Positions 53,873 through 63,499 of a DNA stretch of 64,000 bases are shown piece after piece. Position 1 is the stretch's first letter. The number at the start of each line of letters is the position of its first letter. Source of the stretch: Pseudomonas oryzihabitans (GTDB lineage Bacteria; Pseudomonadota; Gammaproteobacteria; Pseudomonadales; Pseudomonadaceae). The position numbers and the translations under genes were made by a program. The notes under the pieces are model-generated. The model saw only the letters and a list, made by a program, of their open reading frames with translations. It was not told the DNA's origin and made no database searches. The stretch lies in the NCBI RefSeq assembly GCF_014522265.1, contig NZ_CP017024.1:4536501-4600500 (forward strand), given 5' to 3'.

Positions 53873-54897
53873 AGGTGCTGGTAACTGGTGCGGCGGGATT
53901 CATCGGCGCTCACCTGACCCGTCGCCTGCTGCTGGATGGCCATGAGGTGGTGGGCCTGGACAGCTTCAACGACTACTACTCGCCGCAACTCAAGCAACGG
54001 CGGCTGGCGTGGATCTCGGCGGAAGCCGGCGACTTTCCCTGCTATCGACAGGACATCGGCGATCTGGACGCCCTGCTTCAGCTGTTCTCGCGTGAACGCC
54101 CTACGGCGGTGGTCCATCTGGCGGCCCAGGCTGGGGTCCGCTATTCACTGGTCAACCCGAGCGCCTATCTCGACAGCAACCTCAAGGGTTTCCTGCATAT
54201 TCTCGAAGCCTGTCGCCACCATCCGGTCGAGCATCTGCTGTTCGCCTCGTCCAGTTCGGTATATGGCGCCAATGGCGCGACGCCCTATGCCGTCGCCGAC
54301 CGCACCGACCATCCCCTGTCGCTCTACGCCGCCAGCAAGAAGGCCAATGAGCTCATGGCGCACAGCTATAGCCATCTCTACCAGCTGCCGACGACCGGAC
54401 TGCGTTTCTTCACCGTCTATGGCCCCTGGGGCCGACCCGACATGTCACCGATGCTGTTTGCCAAGGCCATCGTCGAGGGCCGTCCGATCCGTCTGTTCAA
54501 CTTCGGCGAGCATCAACGCGACTTCACCTACGTGGACGACATCATCGAGGCCCTGGTTCGGCTGCTGCCCGCCGCCCCAACGCCAAATCCCGACTGGGAC
54601 GACCAGGCACCGGACCCGGCGGCCAGTCGTGCGCCCTGGCGGCTCTACAACATCGGCGGCAATCGCCCGGTGCACCTGCGCCGCTACGTGGCCCTGCTGG
54701 AAGAGTGCCTGGGGCGCAAGGCGGAACTGGAGCTGCTGCCCAGACAACCGGGGGACGTCCTGCACACCTTCGCCGACTGCAGCCCCCTGGAGGACGCCAC
54801 CGGCTTCGCGCCTCAGGTGGCACTCGAAGACGGGCTGCGCCTCTTCACGGACTGGTTTCGTACCTATCACGGTCTGGCGGCGAGCATCGCCAGCTGA
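53869..54897 (+). CDS. NAD-dependent sugar epimerase, UDP-glucuronate 4-epimerase type
   Basis: Short-chain dehydrogenase-type enzyme of 342 residues, probably making UDP-galacturonate from UDP-glucuronate for the polysaccharide. The NAD motif TGAAGFIG is at residues 7-14, followed by LDSFNDYYSPQLKQRRL, which is characteristic of UDP-GlcA 4-epimerases. The catalytic SSS and YAASK (Tyr/Lys) are near 125 and 148. The ATG at 53869 starts the Rossmann fold directly. First main gene of the locus. Confidence 0.87.
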   Translation: MKVLVTGAAGFIGAHLTRRLLLDGHEVVGLDSFNDYYSPQLKQRRLAWISAEAGDFPCYRQDIGDLDALLQLFSRERPTAVVHLAAQAGVRYSLVNPSAYLDSNLKGFLHILEACRHHPVEHLLFASSSSVYGANGATPYAVADRTDHPLSLYAASKKANELMAHSYSHLYQLPTTGLRFFTVYGPWGRPDMSPMLFAKAIVEGRPIRLFNFGEHQRDFTYVDDIIEALVRLLPAAPTPNPDWDDQAPDPAASRAPWRLYNIGGNRPVHLRRYVALLEECLGRKAELELLPRQPGDVLHTFADCSPLEDATGFAPQVALEDGLRLFTDWFRTYHGLAASIAS

Positions 54898-54917
54898 CCG
54901 GCATCTGGAGCCCGCTA

Positions 54918-55682
54918 ATGCAATCGGATCCTTTCTCCAAAGACCTTGCCGACCTCACCCACGGCCGCGCCGAGCCGCGCCGGGAACGGCGCAATCCGGC
55001 CTTGCGCGCCCGTATCGACCAGGCGCTGGCCAAGCAGGACCGTAGCTGGCTGACCGGCCGCACCGGTGGCCGCTCCTGGGCGCTGTCGCGTAGCAAGCGG
55101 CTGACCTCGGCGCTCCTGGCCCTGTTGCTGCTGCTGCTCTTGTCGCCGTTGCTCATGGTGGTGGCGGTATTGATAAAGACCAGCGATCCGGGGCCGATAC
55201 TCTTCGTACAACAGCGCACCGGCTTTCGAGGTCGTCGTTTCGGTATGTACAAATTTCGCACCATGGTGGCCGATGCCGAAGCGCTCAAGAGCTCGGTCCG
55301 GCATCTGAACAAGCACGGCGCCGATGCCATAGATTTCAAGGTGGACAGGGATCCGCGGATCACGCCGGTCGGTCGCTGGCTGCGCCGCACCAGCATCGAC
55401 GAACTGCCCAATCTGCTCAACGTGGTCCGCGGCGACATGCGCCTGGTCGGGCCGCGCCCCACCTCCTTCAAGGCCGACACCTATCTGCCCGGTCATCTGG
55501 TTCGGCTGAGCATCTATCCGGGGATCACCGGCCTCTGGCAGGTATCGGGTCGCAGCGACCTGGGCTTCGACGACCGCGTGCAACTGGACATGCAATACAT
55601 CGAGCAGCAGAGCCCCTGGTTCGACCTGCGCATCCTGCTCAAGACGCCCCTCAAGGTCCTCGATGGTCAAGGAGCCAGTTGA
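54918..55682 (+). CDS. polyprenyl-phosphate sugar-1-phosphate transferase (priming enzyme)
   Basis: Initiates the repeat unit by moving a sugar phosphate onto undecaprenyl phosphate at the inner membrane. The 254-residue protein has a basic N-terminal region, one helix (SALLALLLLLLLSPLLMVVAV) and the catalytic bacterial sugar transferase domain with KFRTM, SIDELPNLLNVVRGDMRLVG and PGITGLWQV. It lacks the four extra helices of WbaP-type enzymes. TGGAG lies before the ATG. Confidence 0.92.
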   Translation: MQSDPFSKDLADLTHGRAEPRRERRNPALRARIDQALAKQDRSWLTGRTGGRSWALSRSKRLTSALLALLLLLLLSPLLMVVAVLIKTSDPGPILFVQQRTGFRGRRFGMYKFRTMVADAEALKSSVRHLNKHGADAIDFKVDRDPRITPVGRWLRRTSIDELPNLLNVVRGDMRLVGPRPTSFKADTYLPGHLVRLSIYPGITGLWQVSGRSDLGFDDRVQLDMQYIEQQSPWFDLRILLKTPLKVLDGQGAS

Positions 55683-55683
55683 C

Positions 55684-56313
55684 ATGCCGCTTTCCCCTCC
55701 CGTCTCGCCCAGCGAGGTCAACCTGGCCAGTACCGTCATGGACAAGGATCAGCGTGTGGTCCTGCTCACCGCGGCCAACACCGGCAGCGGCGTGACCACC
55801 AGCGCCATGGCCCTGGCCAACGAACTCGCCCGTTCCAGCCGCGGTCGCGTCTTGCTGGTGGATGCCAGTTTTTCGGCCACGGCCCTGAGTCGCCAATTGG
55901 AACTGACCGGCCACCCCGGCTTTCTCGATCTGCTGCTGGAAACGCCGACACCGGTGCTGGACGCCTGCATCCATAGCCGGCCCGAGTGGGCGTTCGACGT
56001 TCTCGGCAGCGGCCATATCGAACGCCACAACGACCGCTTGCCACCCGAGGCGCTCCAGGGCCTGTTCGACGAACTGCGACAGCGCTATCGCTTCGTAGTG
56101 ATCGACGCCGCCGCCATCTATTCGCCCGCCGACACCCTGGCCATCAGCGCCCTGGTCGACGGCGTGATACTGGTGATCAAGGCCGAAGAAACCCGTTGGG
56201 AAGTCGCCCAGGCCGCCGTCCAGCGCCTGACCCAGGCAGCGGCCAAGGTCATCGGCTGCGTCTTCAACGAGCGCAAGTACTACATGCCCAAGTGGGTCTA
56301 CGACCACCTGTAG
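55684..56313 (+). CDS. CpsD/BY-kinase-like ATPase with altered P-loop
   Basis: Relative of the ATPase half of bacterial tyrosine kinases that control polysaccharide length, 209 residues. The fold markers are present: LLTAANTGSGVTTSAMALANELA-region at residue 27 on, VLLVDASFSATALSRQL (Walker A'), and FVVIDAAAIYSPADTL (Walker B). The P-loop reads NTGSGVTTS, with Val in place of the invariant Lys. The C-terminal YYMPKWVY has only three tyrosines. It may be inactive as a kinase. GGAG sits upstream of the ATG at 55684; an ATG at 55663 is possible. Confidence 0.8.
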   Translation: MPLSPPVSPSEVNLASTVMDKDQRVVLLTAANTGSGVTTSAMALANELARSSRGRVLLVDASFSATALSRQLELTGHPGFLDLLLETPTPVLDACIHSRPEWAFDVLGSGHIERHNDRLPPEALQGLFDELRQRYRFVVIDAAAIYSPADTLAISALVDGVILVIKAEETRWEVAQAAVQRLTQAAAKVIGCVFNERKYYMPKWVYDHL

Positions 56314-56330
56314 CCAACGCGGTCCCCGTC

Positions 56331-57392
56331 ATGAAAACCCGCTTCCTCGCCTTTGCGTTCCTGACCCAGCTGGTGGCCTGCACCCAGGTGCCCGATGCTC
56401 AGAATTTGCCGGTGGACATCCTGACCGCCCCCACCGCCGACAATCAGCTCACCACGGTGATGCCGGTGCAGCAGACCCTGCGCCCGCAAGACGTGCTCGA
56501 TGTCATCTTCCATATCAGCTTCAGCAGCCCAACGGCCTATCGCATCCAGCCGACCGATCAGGTCGAGGTGCTGTTCACCAGCGCCCCGGAACTCAATGGC
56601 ACGCGCATCGTTATGCCGGACGGCGTGGTCGAATTGCCCTATGTGAATGGCGTGAAGATCGGCGGCCTGACGGTGGACGAGGCCCGCACCCAGATCATGC
56701 GCAGCTACGCCAAGGTGCTCCGGCGTCCCGACATCACCCTGTCGGTCCCACGCCTGCTGGCCGGGGAAGAAAATCTGCGCATGACGCTCAACCACCCGGG
56801 CTACGGACTCAGCCGCGAGATCACGGTGGGCGCCGATGGCACGGCTAGCTTTCCGCTGCTGGGCAATCTCTCAGTCCGCGGCCTGACCGTCAGCCAACTG
56901 AGCGCCGAACTGGATCGCCGCTACGCCGAACAGACCGGGCGGATGAAGGTGGACGTACTGCTCAAGAGCACCGCACCCAACGAAATCTATGTGCTGGGCG
57001 AAGTCGTGCAGCCCGGCGCCTACCCGATCCGTCGGCCCATCTCGGTGCTGGAGGCGCTCACGCTGGCCCGCGGCGCCACCCCGGGAGCCAAGCTGAACTC
57101 GGCGGTGATCATGCAGCGGCAGGGCGACCACGTGGTGGCGCGGGTCTATGACCTGGCCAACCTGCTCGATGGCAAGGCCGCAGCCTTCGCCTATCTGCGC
57201 CCGGACGACCTGCTATTCATCCCCAAGACGCGCCTGACTCGCGCCGCCCAGTTCACCAAGCAGCTCGCCGATGTGCTGTTGTTCCAGGGCGTCGGCATCG
57301 GCCTCTCCTATCGCCTGGACAACAAGGGCGACACCGTCTACCGCCAGCAGGAAGACACCACGACCACCTCCGCCACCGGAACCTCCCGCTGA
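56331..57392 (+). CDS. polysaccharide export lipoprotein (Wza/OPX-type)
   Basis: Outer-membrane export channel component of 353 residues. A lipoprotein signal ends in LVAC, with the acylated Cys followed by Thr. The chain has the polysaccharide export domain (YRIQPTDQVEVLF, then LPYVNGVKIGGLTVDEARTQI), a second similar stretch (ITVGADGTASFPLLGNLSV), and SLBB-like segments (YVLGEVVQPGAYPIRRPISV). It is followed at 11 bases by the inner-membrane partner. Confidence 0.92.
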   Translation: MKTRFLAFAFLTQLVACTQVPDAQNLPVDILTAPTADNQLTTVMPVQQTLRPQDVLDVIFHISFSSPTAYRIQPTDQVEVLFTSAPELNGTRIVMPDGVVELPYVNGVKIGGLTVDEARTQIMRSYAKVLRRPDITLSVPRLLAGEENLRMTLNHPGYGLSREITVGADGTASFPLLGNLSVRGLTVSQLSAELDRRYAEQTGRMKVDVLLKSTAPNEIYVLGEVVQPGAYPIRRPISVLEALTLARGATPGAKLNSAVIMQRQGDHVVARVYDLANLLDGKAAAFAYLRPDDLLFIPKTRLTRAAQFTKQLADVLLFQGVGIGLSYRLDNKGDTVYRQQEDTTTTSATGTSR

Positions 57393-57402
57393 CAGGCCGA
57401 AG

Positions 57403-58995
57403 ATGACCAAGATGGATAATTATCTCCATGAATTCCTGCGGGTGTTCTTTGCCAACAGCCGCCTGATCAAGCGGGTGTTTCTGGTGTTCGCCCTCGCCAC
57501 CCTGGTGCTGGCGGTGTTGTTACCCAAGCAGTACGACATCTCCGGTCAGGTCATCGTCCAGTCGAAGAAGCTCTCGCAGAGCGATCCCAATGCTGTGCTC
57601 ACCCCGGATGCGGACAAATACCTGCCGCTGACCCTGGCCGACATGGAAACCGAGAGCGACATTCTGCGCTCGCCCACCCTGATTCGCAGCACCCTGGCCG
57701 AACTGGTCGCCGAAGGGCGCTACGAAGTGCGGCCGACACTGCTGCAACGTTTCTTCCTGTCACCGTTCAAGCGTCTGGTGCTGACTCCACTGCGGACGGC
57801 GGTGCTCGAACCCCTGCAACGTCTCCTCGGCGGCGCGCCCACGCCGCCCAAGGAAACCCTGCTGGACGAATACACCGATGCGGCCATCAAGAATCTGAAG
57901 ATCGCGACCCTGCCAGGCTCCAATGTGATCTCGGTGGATTTCAAGACGCGGGATCCCGGCCAGGGCACCCTGCTGGTCGATCGGCTGTTGCACAACTATC
58001 TGGAGCGACGGCGCGCCCTGCAATCCAACGACCTGCCGGAGGCCTTCTACGAAAAGAAGAAAGCGCAATACGGCGAGCGCCTCGATGCCCTGGAAAATCA
58101 GCGTATCGCCCTGCTGCAGAGCACCAATGCCGTGGATCCCAAGGAAGAAACCACCTTTCGCCTGGATGCCATCAGCACCGAAGAGACCGCGCTCAACAAC
58201 TATCGCGACCGCTACCTGGAAGGCCAGCGCTGGCTGGACTATCTGAAAAGGAATCTGCAGGAAGCCAAGAAGCGGCGCCCCAACGACTACGCCTTTCCCT
58301 TCAGCTTCACCAATACGGTCAACGGCGTCGCCTATGAGGACAGCGAGATCAAGCAGCTGAGCGATCAGCTGATCCAGCAGATATCCCGCTACGGTAATGC
58401 CGCCGACGTCTTCCAACCCGGCAGCGCGCCCATGCAGCAACAGCGCGCCCAGATCGACCGGACCCACCAGCAGTTCCTCAAGATCGTGGCGAACCGGATC
58501 CATGAACGTCAGGCCAACCAGCAGACCTTGCAGGCGGTGATCGAGCAGAAGACGGCGCGCATCGCCGATTACAAGGCGCGGGTACGGCAACTGCAGGACA
58601 TCGAAGGCCGGCTGCGGCAGCTGGACACGGAGATCGACGCTCTGCACAAGGCCTTCTTCACCTACACGCAGCGCTATGAAGAGAGTCGCGATCTCAACCT
58701 GCTGGAAAATCTGCCCTCCAACGCCCGCATCCTGAGCACGCCCCACGAACCTACCCAGGCGGCTTTCCCGCGGCCGCTCCAAGTGGTGCTGCTGGGCCTG
58801 CTGACCGGCCTGCTGCTGGCCGTCGCCCTGGGCTACATCCGCGAGGTCTTCGATCATCGCTTCAAGCATCCCAATCAGATCTCCCGGCATCTGGACCTGC
58901 CCGTGCTGATGGTGCTCAACAATCAGCGGCGCGTGATGGGCAATCCCTATCGCCGCGGTTCCCTGCGCTGGCTCTGGCATTGTCTATGGCGCTGA
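57403..58995 (+). CDS. chain-length determinant/GumC-like inner-membrane protein
   Basis: Wzz/GumC-type polysaccharide co-polymerase, 530 residues. Two helices (FLVFALATLVLAVLLP near residue 30 and VVLLGLLTGLLLAVALGYI near 475) flank a long periplasmic coiled-coil-rich region (residues 200-450). PRPLQ before the second helix matches the family. No ATPase domain follows; that role is probably the separate upstream gene. The start at 57403 could also be 57412. Confidence 0.88.
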   Translation: MTKMDNYLHEFLRVFFANSRLIKRVFLVFALATLVLAVLLPKQYDISGQVIVQSKKLSQSDPNAVLTPDADKYLPLTLADMETESDILRSPTLIRSTLAELVAEGRYEVRPTLLQRFFLSPFKRLVLTPLRTAVLEPLQRLLGGAPTPPKETLLDEYTDAAIKNLKIATLPGSNVISVDFKTRDPGQGTLLVDRLLHNYLERRRALQSNDLPEAFYEKKKAQYGERLDALENQRIALLQSTNAVDPKEETTFRLDAISTEETALNNYRDRYLEGQRWLDYLKRNLQEAKKRRPNDYAFPFSFTNTVNGVAYEDSEIKQLSDQLIQQISRYGNAADVFQPGSAPMQQQRAQIDRTHQQFLKIVANRIHERQANQQTLQAVIEQKTARIADYKARVRQLQDIEGRLRQLDTEIDALHKAFFTYTQRYEESRDLNLLENLPSNARILSTPHEPTQAAFPRPLQVVLLGLLTGLLLAVALGYIREVFDHRFKHPNQISRHLDLPVLMVLNNQRRVMGNPYRRGSLRWLWHCLWR

Positions 58996-60062
58996 AGCGG
59001 CCACCCGTGGTGCACCTGATCCATAGCGGCGGCTTCTATGGCGCCGAGCGCATGCTGCTGGATCACTGCCTGCACGTGCCCGGTCGCCATGAGGTGGTTT
59101 TCTTCCAGCCGCCTGCCGAGTTACTGGACCGCTTTCGTGCAGCGGGTGTCCGCTGCACCGACTGCGGCGGACTGATCGCTCTGCTGCGCCTCTTGCGCGG
59201 TCGGGCGGTAGTGCTCAACGCCCACAATTTCAAAGCGCAGGTGTTCGCCTGGCTGGCTGCCCGACACCTGGGCCTGCCGCTGCTGCTCACCCAGCATGGC
59301 TTCACCCCGCGCAGTCGCAAGCAACGCCTCTATACGCGTCTGGCGCTGGCCATCGCCGGCAGCCGGGCAGTCACTCGGGTCATCTGCGTATCCCGTGCCC
59401 TGGCCCGCCTGCATCAGGCCCACGGCATCGCCGGCGAGCGCCTGAGCGTGATCCCCAATGGCCTGCCACCCCTGGGCGAGTCCCTGCCGGACACTCCGGC
59501 AGAGGCACAGAGCGCCATGCGGATCGGCTTCATCGGTCGCCTGAGTAGCGAGAAGGGACCGGATCTCTTTCTCGATGCGGTGATACCACTGTGCCAGGCA
59601 CGGCCCGGGCTGCAGGCGGTGATGCTGGGAGACGGCCCCGAGGCGCCGCGCCTGCGGGAGCGCCTAGTCGCCGCGGGTCTTGCCGAGCGGATCAGCTTGC
59701 CGGGTTACCAGAGCGACAGTCAGGCCTGGCTGCGCCAGCTCTCGGTACTGGTGCTCAGCTCGCGGACCGAGGGTACCCCACTGATCCTGCTCGAAGCCAT
59801 GCGCGCCGGAGTGCCCATCGTCGCCTTCGCCGTCGGCGGCGTACCCGACATGCTCGAACATGAACGCAGCGCCCTGCTGGCACCGCCCGGCAGCACCCTC
59901 CAGCTCGCGGCCGGCATCGCGCGCCTGCTCGAAGCTCCTGCCTTGGCGCAGTCCCTGGCCCGGGAGGCGCGGCTACGCCAGAAGCAGGACTTCCATCTAC
60001 CGCTTCTGGTGGCCGCCTGGCTGCAGGTCTATACCCAGGCCAGCCGAGGGCTGGCGCCGTGA
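58986..60062 (+). CDS. glycosyltransferase family 4
   Basis: Retaining glycosyltransferase of 358 residues with a GT-B fold. N-terminal HLIHSGGFYGAERM binds the acceptor side; the donor domain has GFIGRLSSEKGPDLFLDA, VMLGDGPEAPRL, and the E-x7-E motif RTEGTPLILLEAMRAGVP. It overlaps the previous gene by 10 bases. Sugar specificity is unknown. Confidence 0.9.
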   Translation: MALKRPPVVHLIHSGGFYGAERMLLDHCLHVPGRHEVVFFQPPAELLDRFRAAGVRCTDCGGLIALLRLLRGRAVVLNAHNFKAQVFAWLAARHLGLPLLLTQHGFTPRSRKQRLYTRLALAIAGSRAVTRVICVSRALARLHQAHGIAGERLSVIPNGLPPLGESLPDTPAEAQSAMRIGFIGRLSSEKGPDLFLDAVIPLCQARPGLQAVMLGDGPEAPRLRERLVAAGLAERISLPGYQSDSQAWLRQLSVLVLSSRTEGTPLILLEAMRAGVPIVAFAVGGVPDMLEHERSALLAPPGSTLQLAAGIARLLEAPALAQSLAREARLRQKQDFHLPLLVAAWLQVYTQASRGLAP

Positions 60063-61428
60063 GCGTAGCCCTGTTCGGTATCCTGCTCGGCGCGCTCAGC
60101 CTGGGCCTGCTGGCAAGTCCCTGGCCGTTCCTTGCGCCCCTGGCGCTGCTCGGCCTGGCGGGTCTGGCCATACTGGTGCGGCGTCCGGCCTGGGGGCGGT
60201 GGGCCTGCTCGCCCTGGTGCCCTTCGAGGACCTGGTCAGCGAAGGTGCGGTCAGCGCACCCAAGCTGATCGGTGGAGCCATGCTGGCCGTCCTGGCGCTG
60301 CGCCTGGTGGTGCGCCAGACCCCGCTGCGTGACCTGCGCAGCAATCTCTGGCGGCTGCTGGTGCTGTTCCTGATCTGCACCGCCCTCAGCCTGATCTACA
60401 GCGAACGTCCGGATGCCTCGGTAGGCAATCTTCGCGAATTGTTCATTGGCATGGCGCTGTTTCCCATCACCCTGCTGGCGCTACGGGACTTCGATCTCTT
60501 CTGGCTGTGTCGACTGGTGGTACTCGGCGTGGCCACGACCTGCCTGCTGAGCCTGCTAACCAAGGGTCATGAGGTGGGTGGACGAGCCATCGGCCTGCTC
60601 AGCGACGCCAACTATTTCGCGCTGCTCATCGCCGTGGCCCTGCCACTGGCGATCCTGCTGCTCCTGCACGAGCGCCAGCCGGTGCTCCGGCTGCTGTGGA
60701 TCCTCTGCCTGGTCCTGCTCGGCATCGGCCTGGTCAAGACCGACTCGCGCTCGGGCCTGATCGTTGCGGTTGCAACCCTGCTGATCGGTCTCTGGCACCA
60801 CCGCCCTCGGCTGCGCCGGGTACGGCCACGGCATCTCGGCTTCATCCTGCTAGGCGCGGCGCTTGCGCTGACCACGGCGGTCACCGTCCTGCCTGATGCC
60901 TACCTCGAGCGTATCGCCTCTCTGAGCAGCCTCGGCGAGGGCATCAATCCGCAAGAAGATCCGTCCCTGGGGCGACGTGCTTCCTATGTCGTGGTGGGCG
61001 AGGCGATGATCGCTGCCAAGCCCTGGTTCGGTACCGGCCCCGGCACCTTTCCCTATCACTATGCGCAAACCGGCTATGCCAGTGCCTACTCCATGGGCCT
61101 CAAGGTCCCTGACCTCTACCGCCGTGCGCACAACACCTATCTTGAGCTTTTCAGCGAGTTTGGCGTACCCGCCGGCCTGCTGTTCGTCGGCCTGATCGGC
61201 AAGGCGCTCTACAATTGCTACCGGGCCGGCGCCCTGCGCGGCCGCCAGGGGCAGGGACGACAGGCCGATCTCGCCGTGCATCTGGGCCTGAGCCTGCTGG
61301 CGGTAGCCCTGTTCATGGCCTTTCTGAGCATTCCCAACCACAAGTATTTCTGGGCGCTCCTGGCGCTCTCCAGCATCCTGCGCGACAGCGCCACACGCGC
61401 CCCCGCGGCCACGGGCGCATCGGCATGA
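60059..61428 (+). pseudogene. O-antigen ligase/Wzy-like membrane protein, frameshifted
   Basis: Probable polymerase or ligase of the O-antigen ligase superfamily with about 11 helices. It starts with GTG at 60059, overlapping the stop of the previous gene by 4 bases, reads through LFGILLGALSLGLLASPWPF to RRPAWG near 60195, then continues in the frame one base back as AVGLLALVPFEDLVSEG. A run of five G's at 60192-60196 should be six. The rest, including the WaaL-type periplasmic loop (FGTGPGTFPYHY, RAHNTYLELFSEFG), is intact to the stop. Restored length is about 456 residues. Confidence 0.82.
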
Positions 61429-62372
61429 GCTTGAGCATCGTCATCCCGCTGTTCAACGAGGCGCGGCATATCGAGCGCACCCTGCTAGCAGTGGCTCGCG
61501 CCGCGCGGCGGGCGGGGCTGGAGCCGGAGATCCTGGTGGTCGACAACGGCTCCACCGATGCCGGCCCGGCGCTAGCCCAGGCCCTGGGTGCTCGGGTGCT
61601 CGATGGGCGCGGCCTGAGCATCGCCGGGCTGCGCAACCTGGGCGCCGCCAGGGCTCACCATGGCGAACTGGCCTTTCTGGACGCCGACATCGAGGTGCCG
61701 GACGACTGGCTGCTGATCTGGCAACGTGAGCGCAGTGCTGGAGCGGATGCCTTTACCCTGGATTGCCTGGCCCCTGCCGAGGCGCCCTGGTATGCCCGGG
61801 CCTGGCAGCGGCGCAGTCTGGGCAGCGCGCGCAGGCGTTGGCGTAGCTGGCTGCCGACGCCGGCGCTGTGTCTGTCGCGTGTTTGGTTCGAGCGGGTCGG
61901 TGGCTTCGACGATAGCCTGCGCACCGGCGAAGACAAGGACCTGGGGCTGCGCCTGCACGCCCTGGGTGCGCGTCAGCTGGCCATCCCGGCACCCACGGTT
62001 CTGCACTGGGGCTACGAGGCCTCCTGGCACGAGTGGCTAGGCAAGGAACTGTGGCGCCAGAGCGGGCACCTGTCCAGGCGCCCTGTCCGCCTTGGCCTTT
62101 GGCGGTTCTCCCTGCTCTGCCTGGGCGCCGCCGGCTGCTCGTTGCTGGCGCTGCTCGGCGGACTGCTTGGCTCGCCTGGCTTGCTGGCTACGGGTCTTAC
62201 GGCGACGCTGGTACTGCCGCTGGCGTTGGCCCTGCGCCAGACGCTCGGGCAACGCCAGCCACTCCTGGTGCTGCAACTCTGGCTGCTGCATGGTATTCGC
62301 CTGCACCTGGGCGCGGTGGCCACCCTGCTGCAGCTGTTCAAACGCAATGTAAGGAGGCCGCGTCGTGGCTGA
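61425..62372 (+). CDS. glycosyltransferase family 2, membrane-associated
   Basis: Inverting GT-A transferase of 315 residues. The nucleotide site is SIVIPLFNEARHIERTLLAV, and DXD-like residues are in LAFLDADIEVP. ERVGGFDDSLRTGEDKDLG is the acceptor/catalytic region. Two C-terminal helices (FSLLCLGAAGCSLLALLGGL and the next) hold it to the membrane. It overlaps the neighbouring genes by a few bases on both sides. Confidence 0.87.
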   Translation: MSLSIVIPLFNEARHIERTLLAVARAARRAGLEPEILVVDNGSTDAGPALAQALGARVLDGRGLSIAGLRNLGAARAHHGELAFLDADIEVPDDWLLIWQRERSAGADAFTLDCLAPAEAPWYARAWQRRSLGSARRRWRSWLPTPALCLSRVWFERVGGFDDSLRTGEDKDLGLRLHALGARQLAIPAPTVLHWGYEASWHEWLGKELWRQSGHLSRRPVRLGLWRFSLLCLGAAGCSLLALLGGLLGSPGLLATGLTATLVLPLALALRQTLGQRQPLLVLQLWLLHGIRLHLGAVATLLQLFKRNVRRPRRG

Positions 62373-63498
62373 ATGGATCTTCTGGGCGAGCGTCGCCGTG
62401 CCCCTCTATGCCTACCTCGGCTACCCCCTGGCCATCACCTGCGGCGGCTGGCTGACGCCTCGTCGGCCTCGTCTCGTTGCGCCGCCCCTGAGTGTCTCGG
62501 TGGTGATCGCCGCCCACAACGAGGCCCGCCACATCGAGGCCAAGCTCGCCAGCCTGTTGAGCCAGACCTATCACCCCACGGCGCTTGATATCCTGGTCGC
62601 CAGCGATGGCTCCACGGATACCACCGTGTCCCTGGCACGGGCCTTCGCCAGTGACCAGGTACGGGTGCTGGACCTGCCGCGGATCGGCAAGGCTGCGGCG
62701 CTCAACGCCGCCGTGGCCGAGAGCCGTGGGGAAATTCTGGTCTTTACCGATGCCGACAATCGCTGGGCGCCGACCACCCTGGCCGAATTGCTCGGTCCCC
62801 TGGCGGATCCCCAGGTGGGCGCCTGCGGTGGCAATTTGCGCATTCTCGAAACGGGCACCGGCCTGAGCCTGGGGGACAGCCTGTACCGGCGCTACGAGGC
62901 CTGGTTGCGCCAGGCGGAAGATCGCCTGGGCTGCACCGTGGCTGCCGACGGCGCGCTGCTGGCATTACGTCACGAGCTGTTCAGTCCGATCCCGGGCGAG
63001 GTCAACGACGACTTCTTTCTCAGTACCTGCGCCCCGCTCGCGCAGCGCCGCATTGCCTACGTGGATTCCGCGCGGGTGCTCGATCAGGGGGTGGATGCGC
63101 CGCAGCACCAGTTCCGCCGTCGTCTGCGGGTAACCATCGGCGGTCTGCAAAGCCTGGCGCAGCGCAAGGCGCTGCTCAATCCCTTTCGGTATGGCCGCTA
63201 TGCGCTGGCGCTGCTCAGCCACAAGCTGCTGCGCCGCCTGGCGCCGCTCGCGCTGCTGCCGCTGCTGGCCAGCAATCTGCTGCTGCTCGCCACGCCGTGC
63301 TACCAGCTGACCCTGGCCGCCCAATTGCTGGCCTATGGCAGTGCCCTGCTCGGCCTGCTGGATCGTCAGGGTCGTTTGCCGCGCCCCTTTCGCCTGGCGG
63401 CCTTTCTGCTGGTGACCCTGGCCGGCATGGCCGTAGGGCTGGTGCAGTTCCTGGCGGGCCGGCGCCATACGCTGTGGAATCCGGAGCAGAATCGCTGA
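62365..63498 (+). CDS. membrane glycosyltransferase family 2
   Basis: Processive-type or membrane-bound GT-A transferase of 377 residues. An N-terminal helix (WIFWASVAVPLYAYLGYPLA) precedes the catalytic domain (VSVVIAAHNEARHIEAKL; VASDGSTDTT; VFTDADNRW). The end has three helices. It resembles IcaA-like or hyaluronan synthase-like enzymes but lacks a visible QxxRW motif. GTG start with AAGGAGG upstream. Confidence 0.85.
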   Translation: MAEWIFWASVAVPLYAYLGYPLAITCGGWLTPRRPRLVAPPLSVSVVIAAHNEARHIEAKLASLLSQTYHPTALDILVASDGSTDTTVSLARAFASDQVRVLDLPRIGKAAALNAAVAESRGEILVFTDADNRWAPTTLAELLGPLADPQVGACGGNLRILETGTGLSLGDSLYRRYEAWLRQAEDRLGCTVAADGALLALRHELFSPIPGEVNDDFFLSTCAPLAQRRIAYVDSARVLDQGVDAPQHQFRRRLRVTIGGLQSLAQRKALLNPFRYGRYALALLSHKLLRRLAPLALLPLLASNLLLLATPCYQLTLAAQLLAYGSALLGLLDRQGRLPRPFRLAAFLLVTLAGMAVGLVQFLAGRRHTLWNPEQNR

Positions 63499-63499
63499 C

